Source: Nocardia sp. NBC_01329 (lineage in GTDB: Bacteria > Actinomycetota > Actinomycetes > Mycobacteriales > Mycobacteriaceae). Taken from it: a DNA stretch of 64,000 nt. The stretch spans positions 6,356,001-6,420,000 of the forward strand of contig NZ_CP108381.1 in NCBI RefSeq assembly GCF_035956715.1, read 5' to 3'. Positions 35,901 through 47,900 of the stretch are shown piece by piece. The translations under genes were made by a program, and so were the position numbers. Below the pieces are notes generated by a model, which worked only from the letters and a program-made list of their open reading frames with translations, searched no databases and had not been told where the DNA came from. The number at the start of each line of letters is the position of its first letter. Position 1 is the first letter of the stretch.

Positions 35901-38900
35901 CGGACCGAGCTGGATCGTGGTGAGTCGTTCACCGATCTGCTGGCGCGGCAGCGGCAGGTGGATATCGAGGCGTTCGCGAACGCGGATGTACCGTTCGAAC
36001 GCCTGGTGGAGGTCCTCAACCCGGCGCGTTCGACTGCCCGGCACCCGCTGTTCCAGGTGGGCTTGACGTTCCAGAACCTGGGGATGTCGAGTCTGGAGTT
36101 GCCCGGTCTGACGATTTCCGGTGTCGATATCGATACCGCGTCCTCGCAGTACGACCTGCACCTCATGGTCGGCGACAGCTACGACACCACCGGCGCGCCG
36201 AACGGGCTGGCCGGTCATATGACCTATGCCAGCGATCTGTTCGAGCATGCGACGGCGCAGAGTTTCGTGGATCGGTTCCTGCGTGTGCTGGGTGGGATCG
36301 TGGCGGATCCGTCGGTGCCGGTGGGTGATCTGGAGATCCTCGCCCCGGTCGAACGGACCCGGGTGTTGGCGCAGTGGAATGCCACCGATCATTCGGTGGC
36401 GCCGCAACTGCTTCTCGACGGTTTCGCCCGTACGGCGGCCGCGTACCCGGATCGGGTCGCAGTGGTGTTCGAGGGGACGAGTCTGTCCTATGCGGAGTTC
36501 GCGGGTCGGGTGAATCGTTTGGCGCGGCATCTGGTTGCGCTGGGTGTGGGTCCGGATGTCGCGGTGGCGTTGGGGATGCGGCGGTCGCTGGATCTGGTGG
36601 TGGCGATGTACGCGGTCGTCACCGCGGGTGGTGCGTATGTGCCGTTGGATCTGGAGCAGCCGGTCGAGCGGGTCGATTATGTGCTGGATACGGCGGCACC
36701 GGTGTGTGTGCTGACCAGTCGGGTTGATGGGTTCGCTCCGGTCGGTCGTTCGGTGGTGGTGGTCGATGAGATCGATCTTTCGGCGTTGTCGGAGGATCCG
36801 GTCACTGATGCTGATCGGGTGGGCCCGTTGCGGGCTGCGAATACGGCGTATGTGATTTTCACGTCGGGTTCGACGGGTCGGCCGAAGGGTGTGGCGGTTT
36901 CGCACGGGGCGATTGTGAATCGTTTGGTGTGGATGCAGTCCGAGTATGGGCTCGGGGTTGCGGATGTGGTGTTGCAGAAGACGCCGTCGACGTTCGATGT
37001 GTCGGTGTGGGAGTTCTTCTGGCCGTTGCAGGTGGGTGCCAGGTTGGTGGTGGCCAAGCCTGATGGTCATCGGGATCCGGGGTATTTGGCCGAGGTGGTC
37101 GATGCTGAGGGTGTGTCGGTGGCGCATTTTGTGCCGTCGATGTTGAGCGTGTTCGTGGGTGCGCTGCCTGCCGAGCCGGGTGTGGTGTCGTGTGGTTCGC
37201 TGCGGTTGGTGTTCTCTTCGGGTGAGGCGTTGCCTGCGGGGCCTGCGCAGCGGTTGCGGGAGTTGACGGGTGCGGCTGTGCACAATTTGTATGGTCCGAC
37301 CGAGGCTGCGGTCGATGTCACTTTCCATGAGGTGACGGATGCGGATTCGTCGATGGTGCCGATCGGTGGTCCGGTTTTCAATACGCGGGTGTATGTGCTG
37401 GATGGTCGGTTGCGGCCGGTGCCGGTGGGTGTTGCGGGTGAGTTGTATTTGGCGGGTGTGCAGTTGGCGCGTGGTTATGTGGCGCGTCCGGATTTGTCGG
37501 CGGATCGGTTCGTCGCTGACCCGTTCGAGACCGATGCGCGGATGTATCGCACCGGTGACCTGGTGCGCTGGAACTCCGCAGGGGAGTTGGAGTATCTGGG
37601 TCGTACCGATTTCCAGGTGAAGTTGCGTGGTCTGCGCATCGAACTCGGTGAGATCGAATCGGCGCTCGCGGCCCTGCCCGAGGTGGGCCAGGCCGTGGTG
37701 GTCCTGCGCAACGACCCGCGCACCGGCGACCAGCTCATCGGTTACGCGGTGCCCGCGGCCGACGCGCAGGTCGATCCCGACCGGGTGCGCGGTGAGCTCG
37801 CCGCGCAGCTGCCCGGCTACATGGTTCCGGCGACGCTCATGGTGGTCGATGCCTTCCCGCTGAACGCTTCCGGCAAGCTGGATCGCCGGGCATTGCCCGA
37901 GCCGGAGTTCGCGGCCCGGGCGTTCCGGGCGCCGTCCACTCCGGTCGAGGAGATCGTTGCGGCGACCTTCGCCGAGGTACTCGGGGTGGATCGGGTCGGC
38001 GCCGACGACGACTTCTTCGCCCTCGGCGGTAACTCGCTGATCGCGACCCAGGTCGTGGCCCGGCTCGGGACCGCTTTGCAGACCACGCTGCCGGTGCGGC
38101 TGGTGTTCGAGGCGTCCACCGTGGCCGGTCTCGCCGCGCGGGCCGGTCTGCACGCCGGTGCCGGCGGGCGGGCGCCACTGGTGCCGCAGCCGCGTCCGAC
38201 GCAGACCCTGCCCTCGGGTGAGGTCGTCGAGCGGGTGCCGCTGTCGCTGGCGCAGCAGCGGATGTGGTTCCTGAACCGCTTCGACCCCGATTCGTTCGTG
38301 GACAATATCCCGGTCGCGGTGCGGCTGTCGGGGGCGCTGGATGTGGCCGCGTTGCACGCCGCGGTCGCCGATGTACTGGCGCGACACGAATCGTTGCGGA
38401 CCTTCTATCCCGAGGTGGACGGAACCCCATATCAGCAGGTGGTGCCGGCGGTCGAAGTCACGGCGGAGCTGACTCCGGTCGAGACGACGGTGGCCGAGCT
38501 GCCGGGCCGGCTCGCGGAGCTGGTGACGACAGGATTCGACGTCACCACGCGCGTGCCGTTCCGCGCCGGGCTGTTCCAGGTGGACGCGACCGAACACGTG
38601 CTCGGTTTCGTCGTTCATCACATCTCCGGCGACGGTTTCTCGATGTCACCGCTGCTCCGCGATCTGGTGACCGCGTATGTGGCGCGGACCGAGGGCGATG
38701 TTCCCGGCTGGTCGCCGCTGGAAGTGCAGTACGCCGATTTCGCGCTGTGGCAGCGGCAGGTACTGGGCTCGGAGGACGATCCCGAATCGGTGATCGCCGA
38801 GCAGGCCGGGTACTGGTCGGGGGCGCTGGCCGGGCTTCCGGATCAACTGGATCTCCCGGCCGACCGGGCCCGGCCCGCGGTGGCCTCGGGCCGGGGCGCG

Positions 38901-41900
38901 ACGCAGGTGTTCGAGATCGACGCGGAGACCCATGCCGGGCTGACCGAGCTGGCACGAGCCGAGGGCGCGACCCTGTTCATGGTCGTGCACTCGGCGTTCG
39001 CGGTGCTGCTGTCGCGGTTGTCCGGCGAAACCGATATCGCGATCGGCACCCCGATCGCGGGCCGCGGTGAACGTGCCCTCGACGACCTGATCGGTATGTT
39101 CGTGAACACGTTGGTGTTGCGGACGCCGGTCGATTCCGGCGCCGGGTTCACCGAGCTGCTGGATTCGGTGCGCGGTACCGATATCGCCGCCTTCGGGCAT
39201 GCCGATCTGCCGTTCGAACGGTTGGTGGAAATCCTCAATCCGGTGCGATCGCAGGCCCGGCATCCACTGTTCCAGGTGATGTTGTCGCTGCAGAACACGC
39301 CGCGGGTAGACGCGGCGCTGCCCGGACTGGCGATCAGCGCGGTCGATATGCCGTTGGAGACGGCGAAGTTCGATCTGCAGCTGGACTTGAGCGAGCGGAC
39401 CGGCGCCGCCGGGATCGCCGCGACCTTCACCTACGCGACCGATCTGTTCGAACCGGCGACGGTGGCGCAGTTCGGCCGGCGATTCGTCCGGTTGCTGAAG
39501 GCCATAGTCAAGACCCCCGAGCGGCCGCTGGGCGAACTACCGCTATTGGACGCGGGCGAGGTGTCGTCTGTCCTGCGCGGTGGATACGGGCCGGCCGGGA
39601 CGGTCGATCCGGCCGCGACATTGGCCGGAATGTTCGCCGATCAGGTCGTCCGGACCCCGGCGGCGCCCGCAGTGGTGTTCGAGGGGACGAGTCTGTCCTA
39701 TGCGGAGTTCGCGGGTCGGGTGAATCGTTTGGCGCGGCATCTGGTTGCGCTGGGTGTGGGTCCGGATGTCGCGGTGGCGTTGGGGATGCGGCGGTCGCTG
39801 GATCTGGTGGTGGCGATGTACGCGGTCGTCACCGCGGGTGGTGCGTATGTGCCGTTGGATCTGGAGCAGCCGGTCGAGCGGGTCGATTATGTGCTGGATA
39901 CGGCGGCACCGGTGTGTGTGCTGACCAGTCGGGCTGATGGGTTCGCTCCGGTCGGTCGTTCGGTGGTGGTGGTCGATGAGATCGATCTTTCGGCGTTGTC
40001 GGAGGATCCGGTCACTGATGCTGATCGGGTGGGCCCGTTGCGGGCTGCGAATACGGCGTATGTGATTTTCACGTCGGGTTCGACGGGTCGGCCGAAGGGT
40101 GTGGCGGTTTCGCACGGGGCGATTGTGAATCGTTTGGTGTGGATGCAGTCCGAGTATGGGCTCGGGGTTGCGGATGTGGTGTTGCAGAAGACGCCGTCGA
40201 CGTTCGATGTGTCGGTGTGGGAGTTCTTCTGGCCGTTGCAGGTGGGTGCCAGGTTGGTGGTGGCCAAGCCTGATGGTCATCGGGATCCGGGGTATTTGGC
40301 CGAGGTGGTCGATGCTGAGGGTGTGTCGGTGGCGCATTTTGTGCCGTCGATGTTGAGCGTGTTCGTGGGTGCGCTGCCTGCCGAGCCGGGTGTGGTGTCG
40401 TGTGGTTCGCTGCGGTTGGTGTTCTCTTCGGGTGAGGCGTTGCCTGCGGGGCCTGCGCAGCGGTTGCGGGAGTTGACGGGTGCGGCTGTGCACAATTTGT
40501 ATGGTCCGACCGAGGCTGCGGTCGATGTCACTTTCCATGAGGTGACGGATGCGGATTCGTCGATGGTGCCGATCGGTGGTCCGGTTTTCAATACGCGGGT
40601 GTATGTGCTGGATGGTCGGTTGCGGCCGGTGCCGGTGGGTGTTGCGGGTGAGTTGTATTTGGCGGGTGTGCAGTTGGCGCGTGGTTATGTGGCGCGTCCG
40701 GATTTGTCGGCGGATCGGTTCGTCGCTGACCCGTTCGAGACCGATGCGCGGATGTATCGCACCGGTGACCTGGTGCGCTGGAACTCCGCAGGGGAGTTGG
40801 AGTATCTGGGTCGTACCGATTTCCAGGTGAAGTTGCGTGGTCTGCGCATCGAACTCGGTGAGATCGAATCGGCGTTGACCGGTGTGGCCGAGGTCGCGCA
40901 GGCCGTGGTGGTCCTGCGCGGTGACGCGCGGACCGGTGATCAGCTCGTCGGCTACCTGGTACCGGCGTCCGGTGCGGTGGTCGACATCGACGCGCTGCGG
41001 ACTCATCTGTCGGGCCGGTTGCCCTCGTACATGGTGCCCGCCGCGTTCGTGGTGCTCGACGCGCTGCCGCTCAATGCCAGTGGCAAACTCGATCGTCGGG
41101 CGCTTCCGGCGCCGGTGTTCGAGGCTCGGGTGTTCCGGGCGCCGTCCACCCCGATCGAGGAGATCGTGGCGAATACGTTCGCCGAGGTACTCGGGGTGGA
41201 GCGGGTCGGCGCGGATGACGATTTCTTCGCCCTCGGCGGTAACTCGCTGATCGCGACCCAGGTCGCGGCCCGCATCGGCGCGGCACTCGACGTGAGCTTG
41301 CCGGTGCGTGCCCTGTTCGAGGCACCGACGGTCGCGGCGCTGGCCGTGCGGGCCGAACACACCGGGGAGCGCGCGCGTCAGCCGCTGGTCGCCGGTCCGC
41401 GACCGGAGCTGGTGCCGCTGTCGTATGCCCAGCAGCGCATGTGGTTCCTCAACCAGTACGACACCTCGTCGGTGGCCTACAACCTGCCGATGGCGATCCG
41501 GCTCTCCGGCGCCCTGGATGTGGCGGCGCTGCAGGCGGCGATGACCGATGTCGTGCGCCGCCACGAATCGCTGCGCACCCGCTACCCGGAGCACGGTGGT
41601 ACTCCGGTGCAGGCCGTCCTGCCGGCCGGACAGGTCGAACTGGATCTTGTTCCGGAGCAGGTGGCCCCGGACGAAGTACCCGCGAAGGTCACCGAATTCG
41701 TGAGTACCGGCTTCGATGTGGCCGCGGCCGTGCCGATGCGGGCCCGGTTGTTCGCCGCCGGTCCGGACGAGTACGCGCTCGTCGTGGTCGTGCACCATAT
41801 CGCCGCGGACGGTTTCTCGATGGCGCCGCTGGCCCGGGACGTGATGACCGCGTACGCCGCGCGTGCCCAGGGCGGTGTGCCGAGCTGGGAACCGCTGGCG

Positions 41901-44900
41901 GTGCAGTACGCGGACTTCACGCTCTGGCAGCGGCAGCTGCTGGGCGCCGAGGACGATCCGGATTCGCCGATGGCGCGCCAGATCGCGTACTGGCAGCGCA
42001 CTCTCGCGGATCTGCCCGACGAGCTGGTGCTCCCGGCCGACCGCCCGCGTCCCGCGGTGGCGTCGATGCGGGGTGCGACAGTGCGCGGCGAAATCGGATC
42101 CGAACTGGTGCGGGGCCTGGAGGCGCTGGCCCGCGAACGCGGTGCCTCGATGTTCATGGTGCTGCACGCCGGTTTGGCGGCGTTGCTGGCGCGGATGTCC
42201 GGTAGCGACGATATCGCCGTCGGTACGCCGATCGCGGGTCGTGGTGAGCGGGCGCTCGACGATCTGGTCGGCATGTTCGTCAACACCCTGGTGCTGCGGA
42301 CCGAGGTCCGCTCCGGTGCGACGTTCGCGGATCTGGTCGAGCAGGCCAAGCAGGCCGATCTGGACGCGTTCGGTCACGCCGATGTGCCGTTCGAACGACT
42401 GGTGGACTTGCTGGCGCCGGAACGCAGCCAGGCCCGCAACCCGTTGTTCCAGGTGGCGCTGTCGTTCGAGAACAACCAGCAGCCGACCCTGGATCTGGCC
42501 GGGCTGGAAGTATCCGGACTCGACCTCGCGGCCGACGTCGCCCGGTTCGATCTGCAGTTCAACCTCGGTGAGAACGCCTCGGGCGGAATGGATCTGACGC
42601 TCAACTACGCGACGGAACTCTTCGACGAAGCGACCGCGCATGCCCTGCTGACCCGTTGGCAGCGGTTGCTGGCCGTGGTCGCGGCGGATCCGAATATCGT
42701 GCTGGGCGCGGTCGAGATCCTGGACGAGCCCGAACGCGCCGAGATCCTGTCGCGTTCGGGTGGTCCGGCGGTGCCGGCGCGCACGTTGCCGGAGCTGCTG
42801 GCGGCGGCGGTGGCAGTCGATCGGTCGGCGACGGCGGTGGTGTTCGAAGGCGAACGGTTCACCTACGGAGAATTCGACGAGCGGTCCAACCGCCTGGCGC
42901 GGGAGCTGATCGCGCGGGGTCTCGGCGCTGAGGATCTGGTGGCGGTGGCGGTACCGCGGTCGGCGGATTCGGTTCTCGCCGAGTGGGCTGTCGCGAAAGC
43001 CGGTGCGGCGTTCCTGCCGATCGATCCGAGCTACCCGGAGGACCGGATCGCGCATATGCTCACCGATTCCGGTGCGCCGGTGGGTGTGACGCTCTCGGTG
43101 CTGCGGTCGGATCTGCCGGATTCGGTGGACTGGCTGGTGCTCGACGAGCTCGATCTCGAGGGCTATTCGGCCGCGGCGCTCACCGATGCGGATCGGGTGC
43201 GGCCGGTGACCCCGGCGAATACGGCGTATGTCATCTACACCTCCGGGTCGACCGGTGTGCCCAAGGGCGTTGTGGTGTCGCACGCCGGTTTGGCGAACTT
43301 CAGCGCCGAGCAGGTCGAGCGCTACCGGTTGACCCCGGATTCGCGGGCACTGGCCTTCGCGTCACCGTCCTTCGATGCCTCGATCCTGGAACTGTTGCTG
43401 GCTGTCGGGTCGGCGGGTGCGCTGGTGGTCGTGCCGACGGGTACCTACGGTGGCGCGGAGTTGGGTGAGCTGATCGCTCGCGAGGGCGTCACGGCCGGTT
43501 TGATCACCCCGTCGGTGCTGGCGTCGCTGGATCCGGCCGATCTGGCGGGGATGCAGGTCATCATCGCCGGTGGTGAGGCCATTTCCGCGGATCTGGTGGC
43601 GAAGTGGTCGACAGCTGCCGAGGGTGGTGGCCGGCGACGGTTCCACAATGCCTACGGTCCGACCGAGGCCACTGTCGCCACGAATATCAGTGGCGTGTTG
43701 CGGCCGGGTGATCGGGTAACCATCGGTGGCCCGGTGCGGGGTATGCGTGCGCTGGTGCTCGACGACCGGATGAACCCGGTGCCGGAGGGTGTAGCCGGGG
43801 AGTTGTACGTCGCAGGTGTGCAGCTGGCCCGTGGCTACCATGCGCGCCCCGGCCTCACCGCGGACCGCTTCGTCGCCGATCCCCACGGTGAACCGGGTAC
43901 CCGGCTTTACCGCACGGGTGACGTGGTGCGCTGGCGTCGCGACAGCGCCGGCGACCCCGCGGTGGAGTATGTGGGCCGCAACGACTTCCAGGTGAAGATT
44001 CGCGGTTTCCGCATCGAGCTCGGCGAGATCGACGCCGCCCTCACCGCGCACGACAGCGTCGATTTCGCCGTCACAACAGGCCACAAGACCCCCGCGGGTG
44101 CGGTTTCGCTGGTGTCGTATGTGGTGGCCGCGGCCGGGGTTTCGGTGGACGCCACGGCGCTGACCGGGTACGTCGCGGAGCGGCTGCCCGACTACATGGT
44201 GCCCGCGGCCGTCATGGTCATCGACCGGATCCCGCTGACCCCCGCCGGTAAGCTGGACCGTAGAGCCCTGCCGGAACCGGTGTTCCAGGCCCGCACCTCC
44301 TACCGCGGGCCGCGCAACCCGGTCGAGCAGATCATCGCCGAAGTCTTCGCCGAGGTCCTGGGCGTGGACCGGGTCGGTGTGGACGATTCGTTCTTCGCCC
44401 TCGGCGGCGACAGCATCGTCTCCATTCAGCTGGTGTCCCGCGCCAAGGCGCGCGGCGTGGTCTTCACACCGCGGCACGTCTTCGAACAGCGGACGGTGGC
44501 CGGGCTGGCTTCGATCGCCGAATCCGCGGAAGCCGACAGCGTGGTGCGCACGCTGGTCGAGCTGCCCGGCGGCGGCGTCGGCACCATGGCGCTTACGCCG
44601 ATCGTGCGGTTCATGGCCGAACGATCCGGTTCCTTCGGCCGGTTCCACCAGCTCATGGCAGTGGAACTGCCGGTCGGCATCGACCGCGGAACCATCGCCG
44701 CCATCGTGGGACCGGTCCTCGACCGGCACGATATGTTGCGGGCGCGGTTGTACGCCGCGGACGGCGACTGGGTCGTGGAGACGGCCGAACCGGGCAGCGT
44801 CGAGGTGGACGCACTGATCGACCACACCGTGTTCGACAGTGCCGTCGGTGAGGACGAACTCCTCGAGATCGCCTCGGCCGCTGTCGATTCCGCGCTGGAC

Positions 44901-47900
44901 CGGCTCGATCCCGAAAACGGCGTGGTGGTCCGGTTCGTCTGGCTGGACCCCGATACGACCGACCGATCCGGCCGCCTGGTGGTCATCGCGCACCACCTGG
45001 TCGTCGACGGTGTGTCGTGGCGGGTCCTGGTGCCCGATTTCGTACTGTCCGCGGTAGCGCACAGTGCGGGGCAGATTCCCGAACTGCCCGCCCCCGTCAC
45101 CTCCATGCGAACCTGGGCGCACGCGCTCGAGCAAGACGCGTACAGCGGCGAGCGGCTCGCCGAACTGGAGTACTGGCGGACCGTTGCCGGCACCGCCGAC
45201 CCGCTGCTCACCGAGCGCCGTCTGGATGTATCGGTGGATACCGCCGGTGTCACCGATATTCACGCGGTGCGGGTATCGCCGGAGGTCACCCGGACCCTGC
45301 TCACCACGGTGCCATCGCTGTTCCACGGCAGCGTGAACGACGGCCTGCTCACCGCGCTCGTACTGGCGACGGCCGCCTGGCGGGCCCGGCGCGTGCCCGG
45401 GATCCGGGTGGACGATCCGCTGCTGATCCGGCTCGAGGGCCACGGCCGTGAAGAAGAGCTCGCACCCGGGGCCGATCTGTCCCGCACGGTCGGCTGGTTC
45501 ACCGCGCTGTTCCCGGTGCGGTTCGAACCGGCCGGGATCGATATCGAGGCCGCCCTCACCGGTGGTCCGGCACTGGGCGCCGCGCTGAAACTCGTGAAGG
45601 AACAGCTGCTCGCGGTCCCGGACAAGGGTGTCGGCTACGGTCTGCTGCGCTATATGAACTCCGAGACCGCGGTCGAGCTCCCGCGGGAGATGCCGGGTCA
45701 GGTGAACTTCAACTACCTGGGCCGTGTCGGCGGGGGCGAGATCCCCGACGAAATGCACGGTTTCGGCTGGATCCCGGCGGGCGACCTGGCCGGTCTCAGC
45801 GTCTCCTACGACTCGGATATGCCGGCCATGGCGCCGCTGGACATCAACGCCATCGTGGTCGGCGATACGCTGACCGCGCGGATCGGCTACCCGTCCACGC
45901 TGCTGTCGCCGGACGAGGCCCGCGAATTCGGTGACCTGTGGGTACAGGCGCTGGAAGCGGTGGCCCGCCATGCCGATTCCGCGGGTGCGGGCGGGCATAC
46001 GCCGTCCGATTTCTCGCTGGTCTCGCTGTCGCAGCAGGACGTCGACGGTATCGAGAAGCGGTTCCCGATGCCGGTCGCCGACGTGTGGCCGCTGTCCTCG
46101 CTGCAGTCCGGACTGCTGTTCCACGCGCAACTCGCCGCCATGTCGGTGGACGTGTACACCGGTCAGGCGGTGCTCACGCTGACCGGCCGGTTGGACGCCG
46201 AACGGCTACGAGCGGCCGCGCAGGCCCTGGTGGACCGTTACGAGAACCTGCGTACCGCCTTCGTCACCGACCGCGAGGGCAACTCGGTGCAGGTCGTCCT
46301 GAACGATGTGCGGGCCGACTGGACCGAGTACGACCGCTCCGCCACCGGCACCGCCGACGACCTCATCGAGGCGGACCGGCTGCGGCGCTTCGACCTCGCC
46401 GAGCCGCGACTGATCAGGTTCACCCTGATCGAGACCGGACCGAGCACCTGGCAGTTCGTGGTGTCGAACCATCACATCCTGCTCGACGGCTGGTCCATGC
46501 CGCTGCTCATGCGGGATCTGCTGGCGCTGTACGCGGTCCGCGCCGACAGCACCGCGCTGCCCGCGGCCCGCTCCTACCGGCACTTCCTGGACTGGGTCGG
46601 CCGGCAGGATCACGACGCGTCGCTGGCGGCGTGGGGCGGCGCGCTGTCCGGGGTGACCGAACCGACCCTGCTCACCCGCCCGGAGTCCGGGGGCGGCGAT
46701 TCCGCGCACGAGATCGAGGCCCTGTCGGGCGAATACGTCTTCGAGCTGGATACCGCGGCCACCGCGCGGATCACCGCGCTGGCCGCCGAGCTCGGTATCA
46801 CCGCCAACACGGTCCTGCAGGTGGCATGGGCGGTTCTGCTGGGCCGGATCACCCACCGCGACGACGTGATCTTCGGTGCGACCGTATCCGGACGTCCGCC
46901 GCAGCTGACCGGGGTCGAGACCATGGTCGGGCTGTTCATCAACACTGTCCCGGTCCGGGTGCGGTTCGACCAGAGCGAACCCGCGCGTGAGCTGCTCACC
47001 CGGACCCAGGGCGAGCAGGCCGATCTACTGGATCACCACTATGTGGGTCTGGCGGATATCCAGGCGGCGGCCGGGATGGCAACCCTGTTCGACACCCTGT
47101 TGGTGTTCGAGTCGTATCCGGTGGACGCCGAGGGCATCCAGGCCCAGGCCACCGATATCGACGGGATGGCGGTGACCGGGCTGAGCACGGTCGACGCTAC
47201 CCATTATCCGCTGAGCCTGATCGCCTCGCTGGGCAGCACGCTGCGGATTCGCGCCGGGTATCTGCAGGACATGTTCGACGAGTCCGGTGTGCGGCGCATC
47301 GCCGACCAGCTGGTTCGGGTGCTCACCGCCATCACGGCCGCACCGGACCGGCCGCTCGGTGAGGTCGACCTGCTCGACGACGCGGAACGCGAGCTCGTCC
47401 TGCGCCGGTGGAACGACACCGCGCGCACCGTCGACTCCGCCGCGACCCTGGTGTCCATGTTCGACGCGCAGCTCGCCCGCACCCCGGACGCGCCCGCGCT
47501 GACCTTCGACGAACAGACCCTGTCCTACGCCGAGTTCGCCGCTCGGGCGAACCTCCTCGCGCGGTGGCTGATCCACCGCGGCGTGGGCCCGGAATCCTTT
47601 GTGGCGCTGGGGATGCGGCGTTCGATCGATCTGGTGGTCGGTATGTACGCGGTCACCATGGCCGGCGGCGCGTATGTGCCCCTCGATCCGGATCATCCGG
47701 CCGAGCGCACGGAATACATCCTGGCCACCGCGGACCCGGTCTGCGTGCTGACCTCCGGCGACGATCTGCCGATCGATACCGCCCAGGTGCGGATCGACAA
47801 ACTGGATCTGTCCGGTTATGCGGGTGCCGCGGTCACCGATGCCGATCGGGTGGCGCCGTTGCGGGCTGCGAATACGGCGTATGTGATTTTCACGTCGGGT

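Noticed and set aside
15630-43000. Dual condensation/epimerisation domains suggested by HHIAGDG and HHISGDG variants
   Set aside because: These still fit the ordinary HHxxxDG active site. The extra N-terminal HHxxxxGD motif of dual domains was not seen in any of the C-domain openings.
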